Source: Aradus depressus (Eukaryota; Arthropoda; Insecta; Hemiptera; Aradidae). Taken from it: 64,000 bases of DNA. Where the stretch lies: contig OY759217.1 in the NCBI GenBank assembly GCA_963662175.1, forward strand, positions 20,214,562-20,278,561, given 5' to 3'. Below, piece by piece: positions 9,885-20,935 of the stretch. Made by a program: the position numbers and the translations under genes. The notes beneath the pieces are model-generated. The model was given only the letters and a program-made list of their open reading frames with translations, was not told where the DNA came from and made no database searches. The stretch's first letter is position 1. Each line of letters starts with the position of its first letter.

Positions 9885-9952
9885 CGTATCTCTTCTCTGT
9901 TAGCTCTACTGTGGGTCCTAAATTTCGCCTACCCATGTTTAGTTAGCGTGTA
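9885..9952 (-). repeat. SINE-1 fragment
   Basis: Carries CTCTACTGTGGGTCCTAAAT and CGCCTACCCATGTTTAGTTA, the internal block near the 3' half of SINE-1. Confidence 0.45.
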
Positions 9953-10011
9953 ATTACTATTATTATCACAATGAGAAAATACGGAATCATTTTGGAAGTA
10001 TTACTCTACTT

Positions 10012-10580
10012 ACTACTCTGAAAGTTTTGAGGTCAGGCAGGGTCTGAGACAGGGCGACCCATTATCCCCCTTACTCTTCAATATAACTCTGGAGAAAGCT
10101 ATTAGGGGCATCCATACGAATCCTAATGGCACTATATATAACAGGCTCAGTCAGCATCTCGCATTTGCGGACGACGTGGTCATAACCGGACGATCGAAAG
10201 CTGCATTGGCGGGGGCGTTCCAAATGCGAGCGAAACCTGGGTCCTGACTAGGAGGGACGAAGTCTTACTCAATACGTGGGAGAGGAAGGTATTGAGGAAG
10301 ATATACGGCCCTACTCCAGAGGGGGATAGATGGAGGATATGAGTGAAGCAGGGGCGGCTGCGATGGCTGGGGCATTTACAGAGGATGGAACCAGACAGAG
10401 GACAAAGAAGAAGAGGTAGACCCCGCTTACGTTGGCTGAAGGACGTGGAGGACGACCTCAGAACGATGAGTGTGAGAAGATGGAAGCGGGAGACCGAAGA
10501 TAGACAAGAATGGCGGAAGATCGTTGCGGAGGCCCAGGTTCTACAAGGACCGTAGCGCCAGGGAAAGTAAAGTAAGTATT
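10012..10580 (+). pseudogene. RTE-type RT fragment with internal deletion
   Basis: Translated in pieces, it gives GLRQGDPLSPLLFNI (RT motif 4), then FADDVVITGR (the catalytic F/YADD box), then after a deletion the C-terminal tail SETWVLTRRDE, VLRKIYGP, GRLRWLGHLQRMEPDR, GRPRLRWLKDVEDDLR and EWRKIVAEAQVLQGP. A stop interrupts after RWRI (around 10340), and part of the connecting region present at 38986-39428 is missing. It ends in an AAAGTAAAGTAAG tail. It is inactive and is a sister of the copy at 38986. Confidence 0.8.
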
Positions 10581-10593
10581 TCTATTATTTGGT

Positions 10594-10792
10594 ATTTTTT
10601 TTGGCCTTATGTACGATGCATATTTGCCATGTCACTGTGTTATTTAGTTATTTACTACATCCTTGGCTCGGAGAGTGAGTTCTATCTACGAAATAAAACT
10701 CACTTCCGGATGGGATTCGAACTCGCAAACCATGGTGAGACCATGCGACCAGAGTCCTACGCTCTAGCCCGCACGGCCAGCATGGTCCCCAA
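10594..10792 (-). repeat. SINE-2, copy with intact B box
   Basis: Read on the minus strand: a tRNA-like head (ACCATGCTGGCCGTGCGGGC as A-box region; GAGTTCGAATCC at 10713-10724 as B box), a body with TTTTATTTCGTAGATAGAAC, and a 3' end CATAAGGCC followed by A-rich tail (poly-T on the plus strand at 10594-10602). The second copy is at 21621-21814. It lies just 3' of the RTE tail. Confidence 0.75.
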
Positions 10793-10869
10793 CACTTGCT
10801 AGAATAGATTATAACCTCGTGAGACATCATTAAGTAAGGCTCACCTATCTCCTTCACAGCTTATTTCCA

Positions 10870-11236
10870 GCTTTGATGGTATATCCGTTCGCTTTTTCGT
10901 AACAGTTTCGTGAGATTACTATGTTTACACATAACAAATTAACATACTGCATTAGTCTAAAAATTATATTTATGATTTAGTTCAAAGTTTTGTCATTAAG
11001 TTCCAAATACATACACATGGGAGATGACAACTGTAATGTTATATGAGTGAAATTCAATGTTCAAATTACATGAGACTCACTCTCCTCCTAGCCTGTAATC
11101 TGGTGGAGGGTGGCTCTTTGATATACATTATTGGGACATAGGTACTAATTACATTGCAAGACTGATTGCTTGCACTTGCAACAGTACTGCAATTTGTAAG
11201 TTGAGAAATGCAGACATATTGTGGAAACTTGTAATA
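10870..11236. other. No feature recognised
   Basis: Unremarkable AT-rich sequence without matching repeats elsewhere in the window. Confidence 0.3.
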
Positions 11237-11352
11237 AATATATTAAACAAACTTCTTTCTTAAAATATTGTCTAATAAAAACGAAAAAAGAAAAAAAAAG
11301 TAAACAAAACTACCAATTGTATATTGGACAGACTGGTCGACGTTTTAAAACA
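11237..11352 (+). pseudogene. Penelope-like remnant with GIY-YIG motif
   Basis: 11237-11280 resembles the terminal repeats at 3008 and 47630 (ATATTGTCTAAT). At 11311-11352 the plus strand encodes QLYIGQTGRRFKT followed by a stop. YIGQTGR-F-T is the core of the GIY-YIG endonuclease of Penelope-like elements. The flanks are frameshifted or lost. The match is short but specific. Confidence 0.5.
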
Positions 11353-11394
11353 TAATCAAATAATATATAACTGAAATAAGGAACCGGACATATT

Positions 11395-11905
11395 GATTCT
11401 AACTCAAATATGAGGACTTTTAATTGAAAATTTAATAATGAACATTTTTGGTAAGAACCAATTTTTCGATAGGGCTAACCGTTGTCGGGTAAATAAAGGA
11501 AACGTCTAAAAATTGTTTCAAAACTACATTTCAGCACCATTTTTGACATGTATCACAAAAACCGGACAACCCGCGAAAAATCATTTTTCTGATAAAATAT
11601 GTATTTTAGTTTTCTCTACTACGTTTAATCGAGAAGAGTTTTAATTAGGTCAAAAGATATGTGCCATCTTGTAAATTGTACTTAGGTCCCGAAGTAAAGT
11701 GGTCTCAATTTTCGACCGATTTGAGCCAAAATCTAATCAGATCCAAGTTAGCTACATGTGATACCTTCATTCAAAATGTCAGGTTCATAGCTACAGTCGT
11801 TTCTGCGGTAGAGAGCTCACAACATTCCAATCACATACTCACATCATCGCGAAAATGGTCTTGAATGGTCAGTGGAACGCGAAATGTGAAAATTCGTTAC
11901 CTGAT
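11395..11905 (+). repeat. DR-A copy (family description)
   Basis: Reference copy for DR-A, an abundant family of roughly 600 bp. Shared blocks in order: GGACAATTTT-type start; GATTGTAAATTTAATAAGGAACATTTTT-like block; TTTCGATAGGGCTAACCG; TTTCAAAACTACATTTC; GACATGTATCACAAAAACCGG; AAATTGTACTTAGGTCCCGA; GTGGTCTCAATTTTCG; GAGAGCTCACAACATTCCAA; GAAAATTCG at the end. No coding frame is conserved between copies. It is often preceded by MITE-W, suggesting that the two are parts of one element. Class unknown. Confidence 0.7.
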
Positions 11906-11929
11906 TTACCTATAAAAGGGGTTCGCATT

Positions 11930-13020
11930 TAGGAAACATGTCTTTTATTTATTTGCACATTGTTAATACCTGCTGCAAATAAATTATAGAAGGTAAATTA
12001 AAATAAAATAAGTGGACTGTATATAGGTTATTAAAAAAATTATAATAATGGAAAAAAGACTAAACTAATGGAAACAAAACAAACAAATTAACCCTAAGAA
12101 ATGATAAAACAAATTATACTAATAATTTCTGGTAAATGTGGGCGGTCGTGAAGTGAAGACGCCGAGGTGTCTCGTGACAGTGCGGCTGGGCTGAAGGTAC
12201 GTCTTTTAGGGCTTCTATGACCAATACTTGCAGCAAGGGCTGAGGGCAGATACTGGTCGAGATGGTGATGAGATGTGCAGCAAAGAGTCGAGGGCACTTC
12301 TATTCTGGACTTGACTCGACTGTCCGGTCACGTTAACTAAACAACTATGGCCGCAGTGACCTCTACTCGCCACTATACAAAGTATATACACTTTACTAAT
12401 GGCGTCACCCCCTCCACATATACTCCATTGTCTTTATAGTCTGATGTGTAATGTCCAATATCAGGAATATTGGCCCATGATGTTTTTTCCACGTTCTCCT
12501 GTTTGTTAGAGCCATCGAACCCCCGCTTCTTTGTGAACGGTTGATTTTGTTTATAATTGGGTACGTTACCAACCGAAGAGAGAAATCATTGAAGAACTTG
12601 GAACCTACACGTCTCATAAAAAATTCCCTCAACTTTCGATTGCGAATACTTTACAGACTTCTAAAATGGAAATTCTGAAAAAGAAAGACCTCTAGTAATT
12701 TGAAAACATTTAGAATGAGATCTCGATAACTTTTGATTGAATTGGATTGTTCGGTTTTCAAACTTTTTACTGTTTCCTCTTCAAAAGGTGAAGAGCTTTC
12801 CAACCATATGCTTTTTGCCCTACCTGCTTATTCGAATTTTCATCCCTTATCCAATCAATAATTTATACGCTCTGTTTGTGCAATTAGGTTGGCAGAATGT
12901 TTCCCCTAATCCTCATTTTTTCCCACTAGCCGGACTACCCGCAGTCCTTATAAACTCTTTCCGTAACGAACTTATCATAGTTCTAGTCGAAGTAATCCTC
13001 ATAGTTATATAGGGGATATT
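11930..13020. other. Unassigned region
   Basis: Contains a GC-richer block (about 12125-12415) with unrecognised frames on the minus strand, and a 91-residue hydrophobic plus-strand frame at 12737-13012. No RT, transposase or repeat ends were seen. It could be decayed element coding sequence. Confidence 0.25.
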
Positions 13021-13074
13021 AAAGTAGTGGGTTGGCATTAGCAGTTTTCTTGTGTATAGCGTTTCTTATACGTA

Positions 13075-13157
13075 TGAAATAATTTTGAGAGGGGGAAGGA
13101 TAGTGATCAATGCAAAAATGGGTATTGTTATGAGGAAACCCTGTTACTGCCACATCA
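13075..13157. repeat. MITE-W right-end fragment
   Basis: TGAAATAATTTTGAGAGGGG, ATAGTGATC and a terminal CCTGTTACTGCCACATCA. A different MITE (13171-13428) separates it from the DR-A copy at 13440. Confidence 0.55.
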
Positions 13158-13170
13158 TATATATATATAT

Positions 13171-13428
13171 ATGGAGGGGTTGGCTGCCAAGTGGTGTAAG
13201 TCCGAAATTGTAAATGTTGAGGAGACACAATTCAAAATTCAGCATGCTAGGTAAATTGGAGTAAATAGTATAAAAATTAAACACTACCTCTTAAATTTAC
13301 TTTAGCAATGCATGCAATGATTTTTGAAGTAAAAATGCATTTAGTCTCAGTTAGTTCCTCAGAATTAAAATTTTAAAGCTCATTTTCGTATTTTTGGACT
13401 TACACCACTTGGCACCTAACCCCTTCAT
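13171..13428. mobile_element. MITE with about 33-bp inverted ends
   Basis: Ends share GGGGTTGGCTGCCAAGTGGT (left) and GGGGTTAGGTGCCAAGTGGT (right, reversed), followed by GTAAGTCC on both sides. It sits in an AT dinucleotide run, as expected for a TA-targeting element, but the exact duplication cannot be read in that context. No ORF. Confidence 0.75.
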
Positions 13429-13439
13429 ATATATATTTT

Positions 13440-13690
13440 ATGATTTTAAATAAAAAAAATATTTATAATAAAACATATTTTAAAATTCGATGCTATTCTA
13501 AGTCGCTTTAGAAGTAATTGAAACATTATTTAAAATTTCCCTTCGGAAATTTGTTGTACATTGTGCAATAACATTGTTTGCATTGGTCCTATCTCAAATC
13601 TGAAGGCGAAAAAAAAAAGGGTTTCAAAATGACATTTTAGGTTTATGACGTTCGAAAAATATTATTTCATATAAAATGTCCATTCTGGGT
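13440..13690 (+). repeat. DR-A, 5' part
   Basis: AATTTCCCTTCGGAAATTTG, then TTGGTCCTATCTCAAATCTG and TTTCAAAATGACATTTTAGG; it stops after the CATATAAAATGTCC block. Confidence 0.6.
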
Positions 13691-13823
13691 AGAGGAAGTA
13701 TAGGTCATCTTTCGTACCACCAGCGTCTGACCCGCAGCGGTGACAGACCGAGGAGGATAGGAAGCAACAAGTCTCTCGGACAGCACCGTCACTACTGGTT
13801 TACTATTTTTGGTTAGTTATTGT

Positions 13824-14072
13824 GACTCATGCCCGGGCTTTAACTTCGAGATCATATCGCCTACTACCTAAAGAGTCCTAAAATTGGACTACCGTAAATT
13901 TTTTTTTCACTTAGGATAAAGGGTCTTTAACGAGTACCTGACATCGTACAGCTCGAGAACATCGCTTAACGTTCCATCCGAAGGACGGCATGCTCTAGGT
14001 TTTTTCACCTCCCAGATAAAAAACCTAAGCCGAGCTTAGTAAGTAAGCACGCACTGAGCTACCAGCGCCCTT
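13824..14072 (-). repeat. SINE-1 copy, partly decayed
   Basis: From GACTCATGCCCGGGCTTTAAC to the A-box side CACTGAGCTACCAGCGCCC at 14053-14072. The B-box segment is deleted and the CTCTGGTGGACATGAGC block is missing. Confidence 0.75.
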
Positions 14073-14089
14073 ATTACTATTTATATATT

Positions 14090-14640
14090 ACCGGTTTCCT
14101 CACAATTATTGTTTTAACCTAAAGTATTTCTAATTCAGATTTAAATGTATTAATAAAAAAGAGATTTAGGGTATGAATGGAAGGGGTTCAAGAGAGAGAT
14201 TGATTGATGAACTTTTTCAATTTAACTCAGTTTTCCGAAGGAAATGTTTGAAAATCCTGACAGAACTAATGATACGTTTCAGTCAGTTCGGTTTATTTAC
14301 TTCTCTGTTACCTGCCTCCTCATCCAATCTGTCTAAACTTTCATAAGAAAAATGAATACTTAAATGTCCATTGTCATTTTTTTAAAGTACATTTTTACTT
14401 GGTTCGTTATATTTAATGGAGTATCCATTACCTTAATGCTATCTAAAAAACCGTAAAAGGTTTTGAGAAAATTAACTGGTGATTTTTGATGTAAAAAGTT
14501 ATCGAATTATGTTTACTTCCATGTTCGTTCTTCTTATATCTTACGTCTAGTAGAGGCGATATCGGCAAATCGGTCGAAGGGCCTATATCGGCACCTTGAT
14601 TATCGGAAGGATAAGAAGGAAACATTATATTATATTACTT
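14090..14640. other. No feature recognised
   Basis: No repeats, motifs or convincing coding sequence found. Confidence 0.3.
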
Positions 14641-14649
14641 TATATTTTA

Positions 14650-14823
14650 TGTGGCTATTACAGAACTTTCGTATACCAACCACTTTGGTACAGATCACTC
14701 TCCCCTTCCCCATCTCAAATTCATTTCATACTCAGGGATGCCAGTATGAAATGATTTTGAGAAAGGGTATGAGGAGAGAAAGTGATCTGAAAAAAAATAA
14801 AAGTGGTTGAAATAATGGCCACA
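14650..14823. mobile_element. MITE-W, compact fold-back copy
   Basis: 174 bp, almost entirely inverted repeat: left TGTGGCTATTACAGAAC, then AACCACTTT, CAGATCACTCTCC and ATTCATTTCATACT; right AGTATGAAATGATTTTGAG, AAAGTGATCTG, AGTGGTTG and ATAATGGCCACA. No coding sequence. It can form a long hairpin. Confidence 0.8.
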
Positions 14824-15002
14824 TCACCATTGGCGTAGCTAGGGGAAGTCTGGGGAGGCAGCCGGTAAACCGGCGGAGATAATAAAACAATAGTTTACAT
14901 TTCACAATCATATATTTAGTTTAAGTTTAATTAAACTTAATAATTAACAATCAGGTACCATACACAAGATAATAGTATGTTATAACAAAATAATTAACAC
15001 AA

Positions 15003-16149
15003 TTTTTTTTTTTTTTTTTTTTTGTCTTTTATCCATAAAGATGCAACTGTTGCTAGGGTGCAACAACCAGCATCTATGTTGGTAGGTATGGATACGTTGG
15101 CGTGAATGGCATGTGAGAGGAAGGCCACCCAGTGGTAGGTCCTCGGGACGAAAATTTATATTAATTATAAGGACAAGGGAAAAAAAAAAAAATAATAAAA
15201 AATAATAATAATAATAATAATTTAAAAAAATAAATAAATAAATAAAAAGGAATTGAAAGACAACTTTGATGGAATGGGTAAGAGAGATGAGAAAAGTGAA
15301 GGAAAATAATGTAAAAAAAAATAAAAAATAAAATATTAAGAACGAATAGGAATTAAGGTGGCAGTAAGTCGCGGTTCCACCTCCTCTTCAACCTTCGTGG
15401 GGGGTTTTGTGGTAAGTGTTGTGAAGATAAATTATGTATTTCTGGATTTGTATGTGTGTAAAGTTTTCTAAAAAAACGTATGTAAGTAGTTTGTATTGTG
15501 TCGGGTACTGTGTGTATCATAAGATCGTTATGAAGTGTTCTGTTGTTTATGTATGGGGGGCACTGTGTTATCAGTCTGAGGGTTTTTGACTGAAATGCCT
15601 GAATTCGTTTGATGTTGGATGTTTTTGCTGAACCGTATATCTGTGATCCGTATGTCCATAATGGTCTAAGTAAGTAAGTATAACAGTTCAGTTTTTGTGT
15701 CATGTCTAATTTTGATCGTCTATTTAGAAGTTCGTAGAGTATTTTGAGTCGACGGTTCAGCGTGTTTCGTGTGAGACGTGTGTGAGGATTCCATGTCAGT
15801 CTTCGAACCAATGTCAGTCCTAGGTATCGTACAGTATTAGTTTGAGGGAGGAGCTTGTCGTAGATGAAAACGGGGGGGCATGTTTCTCGTCGAAGTGTAA
15901 ATGTGATGTGCTGTGATTTTCCTGTATTTAGTTTTATTTTCCATGTGTTGCACCAGTTTTCAATTTGTGTGAGATGGTGTTGTAGTCTAAATGAGGCGTG
16001 TATGTGAAGGTCAGCAGCAGCTAAGATGGCGGTGTCATCGGCGTATGTAACTGTCATTGTGTGGATGGAGGTGGGCATGTCAGATGTGTATATTGTATAT
16101 AATAAAGGAGCAAAGACAGAACCCTGCGGTACACCCACCAATATGGGTC
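15003..16149 (-). mobile_element. Jockey-type LINE, 5'-truncated
   Basis: The minus-strand element ends in a poly(A) tail (T run at 15003-15023), preceded by a 3' UTR of about 330 bp that holds AAT and AAAT simple repeats (15181-15250). A 7-bp repeat AACACAA lies at both edges (14996-15002, 16150-16156) and may be the target duplication. The 5' end lies within the RT domain. Confidence 0.75.
15353..16149 (-). pseudogene. Jockey RT palm-to-C-terminus fragment
   Basis: Open for about 262 residues from the element edge to its normal stop. It includes GVPQGSVFAPLLY (3-15), the catalytic YADD (33-36), a Jockey-like TGKSQHITFTLRR segment, RYLGLTLVRRLTW, the thumb region and a C-terminal PPRRLKRRWNRDLLPP. 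Endonuclease and the first RT motifs are missing, so it is non-autonomous. No internal stop: a comparatively young copy. Decayed relatives are at 37030, 46830, 48497, 48985 and 49304. Confidence 0.85.
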
Positions 16150-16159
16150 AACACAAATT

Positions 16160-16825
16160 TAAATCAACAATTACTATTTTCATCAGTTTAGTCATCCTGT
16201 CTTATACAAGTAGTAAGTATTAGCAAATTGGTCCAACACTTTTTCAGCTGAAATTAATTTTTTATTATTTCATACTCGTTCAGCTGATAACACTAAATAT
16301 ACTCTAAAACAATTATTTTCGCTGTTTACGGCTTTCATTGAATACATTCTAAAATATGCGGTTAGCCTTAATAATCTTTTTTATTTTAGGTAAGCATTGC
16401 ACCGCCGTGCAGAGTTTTTGGGAAAGATTTTAAAATTGCCGCGCGTTTTGTTTTGACACGCACAACGACGATGAGTTCGCTAAACTCTCACACTTCGCTG
16501 ATTGGCAGCATTCGTTGAAGTCCAAACTTTAAAGAGCGTAATTTGAATCCGAATAACGTTTGACTGGGAACTGAAGCTTTCTATTTCCTTCTAATGTCGT
16601 GACTGTTATGTTTGTCTGTGGTGGAGTTGTCGTTATATATTATAATTTTTTTTATTAGGTAAATTAGATCGCACTTTTCTGGAAAGAGCTATGCCCACCA
16701 CTGTCCCCCCCCCCCCCCCCCCCCCCCCCGCCCCCTCTTAGCTACCCCAACGCACCTCACATATATCTATAATAAATTATTTTTATAAGAAAAACTACTA
16801 ATAATTTTTAAAAATGTATAATTTG
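16160..16825. other. No gene; 25-nt poly-C tract at 16705-16729
   Basis: Mostly unassigned sequence. The C run is long enough to be polymorphic or an assembly weak point. Confidence 0.5.
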
Positions 16826-16829
16826 TTGC

Positions 16830-17475
16830 TAAGTGGTACAATTTAAATATTACATTGAGATAATTACTAAATTTATTTTACATTATTTGGGGGGCTATAA
16901 CTTATGTCCTATTGGTCCTATTTTAAATCAGAGCATAAATCAGCGATTGTAAATTTAGTAAGAAACATTTTTGCTAAGTATCCAGTTTTTATTTAGGATT
17001 ATCACTTCTATCTAGCAAACGTTTAAAAAAATGAGTTTCAAAACGACATTTTAGGACGGTTTTTGGTCTCTACTCGTATATCGCAAACAGAAAAACCTGC
17101 AAAATCGTGTTTCCGTAAAATGTCCCTTTTTTGTTTTTTCTACAACTATATTTAAAACGATTTTTGATTGGATCATAAACATGAGGCGTTATCTTATAAA
17201 TTGTACTTGTGCCCTTAGAAAAAGCGGTCTCAGTTTTCGTCCGATTTCGGTCAAAATCCAATCAGACCTAAGTTAGCACATGTGACTTCTCCGTTTCAAA
17301 TTTAAAGTTCATAGCTATAATAGTTTCTGAGTTAGAGCGCTCACAAAGTTTCAATTATGTACACAATCCACTCGAAAATGGTACAAACATATCCAAGGGA
17401 AATTGAAACTCGAAAATCCGTAAAAAAGTCGATCTCGAATTTTCGCATCATTACAATATTTCTTACACTCATTAA
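16830..17475 (+). repeat. DR-A copy, nearly complete
   Basis: One of the longest copies: from TATTTTACATTATTTGGGG through GGTCTCAGTTTTCGTCCG and GTTAGAGCGCTCACAAAG to ATTTTCGCATCATTACAATA at the distal end. Confidence 0.75.
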
Positions 17476-17740
17476 CCGAAGAGTTGTCAGAGTAAAATAT
17501 TGTATGTGGGGCGTCATTCTGCGGGCCTCAGGCTTATGTTTCATGGAAGATCTGCCACTAGTATTGGTCCGAACAGAAATGGGCCAAAAGCGAAGTTGGA
17601 CCGAATAAATTAACTAATCAGAGGAACGAGTCAGAAAAGGGGCTGCGGAGCACAGGGAATGGAAGAAGAAAATCCAATATGTCAGCCGAGACGGAGGCCA
17701 GAGTGGCTCAGTCTAACTACAGACCCGAGATTCAACCAGG

Positions 17741-18352
17741 ATGGGACCTCTTTTATCTGACTCTGTCAGAGGCAGGACATTCAGGGACATCTTAGGAACC
17801 CTCCAGGCACGAGGGAGTAACCGAGAAGGCGGAACGGAACCGAAAAGAGAAAGGATCTCGACTTTCACAATACCAGCACTTCATTCAATGGAACCAAAAA
17901 GAGAGAGGACCTCGACTTTCACAATCCCAGCAATTCATTCCACGGAACCGAAAAGAGAGAGGATCTCGACTTCCACAATCCCAGAATTTCATTCCACGGA
18001 ACCAAAAAGAGAGAGGATCTCGACTTCCACAATCCCAGAACTTCATTCCACGGAACCGAAAAGAGAGAGGATCTCGACTTCCACAATCCCAGAACTTCAT
18101 TCCACGGAACCGAGAAGAGAGAGGATCTCGACTTTCACAATCCCAGAACTTCATTCCACGGAACCGAAAAGAGAGAGGATCTCGACTTTCACAATCCCAG
18201 AACTTCATTTCACGGAACCGAGAAGAGAGAGGATCTCGACTTTCACAATCCCAGCACTTCATTCCAAATCTTTGAACTGCACTTCCCTCATTTACAACTT
18301 CCCACAGTACAACATAATTAAGCACCAACCACCTAAAAGTCATTCAATTTAA
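17741..18352 (+). CDS. Repeat-encoded frame, probably not a gene
   Basis: A 203-residue frame contains eight tandem copies of an 18-residue unit (EPKRERISTFTIPELHST) starting near residue 32. Because the DNA unit is 54 bp, a multiple of three, a frame stays open by default; a 152-residue minus-strand frame (17885-18343) is open for the same reason. There is no signal peptide or known domain. The first 31 residues are not recognised. I regard it as a minisatellite by-product, but the upstream block (17600-17830) is less AT-rich and might be old coding sequence. Confidence 0.2.
   Translation: MGPLLSDSVRGRTFRDILGTLQARGSNREGGTEPKRERISTFTIPALHSMEPKRERTSTFTIPAIHSTEPKRERISTSTIPEFHSTEPKRERISTSTIPELHSTEPKRERISTSTIPELHSTEPRRERISTFTIPELHSTEPKRERISTFTIPELHFTEPRRERISTFTIPALHSKSLNCTSLIYNFPQYNIIKHQPPKSHSI
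17836..18267. repeat. 54-bp minisatellite, 8 units
   Basis: Units begin GGAACCGAAAAGAGAGAGGA and run through TCTCGACTTTCACAATCCCA; starts step by 54 bp from 17836 to 18214. Units differ by a few substitutions (GAAAAG/GAGAAG, CTTTC/CTTCC). Confidence 0.95.
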
Positions 18353-18439
18353 TTTTCTATGGCTTCTTATTTCTAAATCCTCTTAATTTTGTAACTTAGC
18401 TTACCTTTGATAATTTGGATATAAGGAAAAAAAAGGAAA

Positions 18440-18467
18440 AAGTGGTCGGTGAGTCATCAGAAATGTA
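18440..18467 (-). repeat. DR-B fragment split by SINE-1
   Basis: AGTGGTCGGTGAGTCATCAG here and CTACTTCTCCAGC at 18809-18822 are the two sides of one DR-B end; SINE-1 lies between. Confidence 0.55.
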
Positions 18468-18799
18468 GGTTAGGTTTTTATGACTCATGCCCGGGCTTTA
18501 ACTACGAGGTCATATCGCCTACGAGAGCGCTCTTTTGTCACTCTGGTGGACATGAGCCCGACTCTACTCTGGGAGTCCTAAATTTTGCCTACCCTAAAGT
18601 TTTATTATTCTAGGGTCTTTAACGAGTACCTGACATCGTACAGGCTCAGGACCATCGCTTAATGTCCCATCCGAAAGACGGCGTGCTTAAGTTTATTTTA
18701 CCTCCGAGATAAAATAAACTAAGAGCCTCGGTCGGGTTTCGAACCCACGATCTTGAGCTCAGAAGACAAGCACGCGTACCACTGAGCTACCGGCGCCCT
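18468..18799 (-). mobile_element. SINE-1, full length with target duplication
   Basis: Flanked by ATCAGAAATGTA (18456-18467) and ATCAGAAATCTA (18800-18811), a 12-bp duplication with one change. On the minus strand: GGCGCCGGTAGCTCAGTGGT head, B box GGGTTCGAAACC (about 18730-18742), the ACGCCGTC/TTCGGATGGGACATTAAG centre, and the 3' end GACTCATAAAAACCTAACC. The tail is CCTAA-type rather than poly(A). Confidence 0.85.
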
Positions 18800-19009
18800 A
18801 TCAGAAATCTACTTCTCCAGCTAAATGAACCAGTCATTGCTCTTCTTCCAAAACCATTAGACTCTATGGGATAAAAATGAATGGTTCACTTGCACCTATG
18901 CCCTATAGGGTCTTCTCCACATTCTCAGATTCCTCTTCCGTTTGGTCAATTTCGCGGAAAATTAGTAAGTTCTAATAACATACTGGGTGTGACCAGTCGG
19001 ACAAACATC

Positions 19010-19110
19010 ATGGCTAAAAGAGTCAACATGTTTCCAGGGGTCTTTTAAATGTGGAAAACTTGATGTCGAATTTTTACACAGTTACAATACTTTTTCATAC
19101 GATGAGTAAA
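19010..19110 (+). repeat. DR-A distal end
   Basis: CATCATGGCTAAAAGAGTCA, GTGGAAAACTTGATGTCGAA and TTTTTACACAGTTACAATAC. Confidence 0.45.
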
Positions 19111-19194
19111 AAAAATATCTGCGTCATAAGCCGTGGTAAAACTATGCGTATGGATAATTAACTAACAAAAACCTTTCTTACCTCTCATGTAGTA

Positions 19195-19390
19195 TGCATA
19201 AATGTATCGTCAAGAAATTGTGTATGTGTATCCAGAACCCTCTAAGTATATGATTACTGATTTCCAGCCAAATCGGTCAAAGGGACGGGGGATTAAGTTG
19301 GAGGCTTACCACAAAAATTATAATAACTGCTCTAACTCTAATAACTGTTATAACATATTGACTTTTAAATTTCATATGTAACTTTAAAGA
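19195..19390 (+). repeat. DR-B internal part
   Basis: TGTATCCAGAACCCTCTAAG, CAGCCAAATCGGTCAAAGG and GGCTTACCACAAAAAT. Confidence 0.55.
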
Positions 19391-19399
19391 CATATAAGC

Positions 19400-19960
19400 G
19401 TACTAAGCAAAGATTGGAATTCATTTTTGTGCAACTTCAATCCATTTATATTCCACTGTAGTATGATCAGTACAATTTTGATTTTGGAAGGTGTGACAAA
19501 ATAATAGAACATCTGGTATGAAGGCTGCCGTAAAAGACAAATTCATTAGTTTAAAAAAAAGAGAAAAAAAAACTTAAAGATGATAACTAGTTGAAAGTGC
19601 AGGTTACTTTTTTTGTTGGTTCTGGCTGCTCTGGGCCGTAGAGGAACGGCAGAGGTCTCCTTCTCATGACCAGATTCAGAAGCGGTATTACCCTAAGACC
19701 GTTTTGAGAACTGAGGTTTGGGACTCCCGCTTTTGGAGTCACTAACCGATGGCAGTTGGCTCTTATCTAAATTATAAAACAAAATTATCTTCATCACATA
19801 GCCTTTCTATTCCGTACATATCTTCTTTATTATTATTAATCTGCGCCTATCCAAATTAGCCCGCTAGGATCCCCAGAGACCTGCATCCATCAGGCATCCA
19901 TGACCCTCGTGGTCGAAATGCCTTAAATAAGAGAAAAAAAAAGAAAAAAAAGAAAGAAAA
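19400..19960. other. No feature assigned
   Basis: Contains a purine-rich AAAGAAAAA stretch near 19930-19965 and nothing else recognised. Confidence 0.3.
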
Positions 19961-19964
19961 AAGA

Positions 19965-20165
19965 CATATAAAGATGACATCTATCAATTTTCAGCGGAAT
20001 CAGCTGAAGGGGTGGGAGAATAAAAGGGGGGCTCAACTCATAAATCATAATAACTGATGTAATGAATGTATCGACATAAAATTTAGTATGAGGATTCATT
20101 AGCCTAAATCAAACAAATTGGAGGGAGAGCAAAAGTGAATAATTCGTGCCGGGGAATTTTTTCTC
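19965..20165 (+). repeat. DR-B 3' part
   Basis: CTATCAATTTTCAGCGGAAT, GTAATGAATGTATCGACATA, TTTAGTATGAGGATTCAT and GGAGGGAGAGCAAAAGTGAA. Confidence 0.65.
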
Positions 20166-20209
20166 TGCAAAAGTCAACTAGAAATGGGTATATTATTCAA
20201 AGTCCCTCG

Positions 20210-20800
20210 TACTCGGTGCCTATTGGAAGGTTGTGCTAATGTGTAGCGAGGAGAGGTCCCGGTTGTGCCCTTTAAGTCATGTCTGTCTGGTAGGTGGCCT
20301 GGCGAAAAGCTCCTTTCAGATGGGCCCTCTGCAATGAATGGGTTCCATGGCGCCCATTGGCAGGTTTATAGCGCCTATTATGTAGCCCGCACCTCCCCAG
20401 GGCCCACTATATTTTTATTAAACTTACTTCCTATCCCGGGGCCCGTCCTGTCCCAGACTACCCCCCGTTCCATCTACCATTACCTTTCCTCTTAACCTTC
20501 ATTTTTCATAGTATTCTTCAACTTTCTTCTCAGTTAAAGCTCAAAGCGACTTCATGACCCCTCATAACGTATGCCTCTTAGTCAAAGACGTGCGTCTATC
20601 ACGAATCACGAGTTTTCAGAGTGAAGTATTTTGAGAAAAACTTTAACCGTAATAAAATTGTAGTCCCTACTCTAAGACCTAGAAATGTCACTAATATTTT
20701 TTTGTGCTAGGCCCTCATCGTCAGGCTCTCTGCAAAAATCTATCAATAAATAAAAATTTCGTAAGTGAATTACCTAGCTACGGCTGTGTGCGTTCCAAGC
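20210..20800. other. GC-richer unassigned block
   Basis: 20230-20500 is less AT-rich (GGCGCCCATTGGCAGG; GTAGCCCGCACCTCCCCAGG) and has a 76-residue plus-strand frame with no recognised similarity. Possibly a decayed element. Confidence 0.25.
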
Positions 20801-20804
20801 AATA

Positions 20805-20935
20805 ATTAATTACGTGTTTGCTCTCCCTCCAAAGACAATCGACCTTCTGAGCTAAAACTCAATATTTGACTCATATAATGGCTTCCGAGTCCTCATACTA
20901 GATTTTTTGTCGATACATTGTCCTCGTTGGGTTTT
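20805..20935 (-). repeat. DR-B fragment
   Basis: TTGCTCTCCCTCCAAAGACA, CCGAGTCCTCATACTAGAT and GTCGATACATTGT, the complement of the DR-B distal part. Confidence 0.6.

Noticed and set aside
17885..18343. 152-residue minus-strand protein
   Set aside because: It is open only because the minisatellite unit length is divisible by three; no domain or start context supports it.
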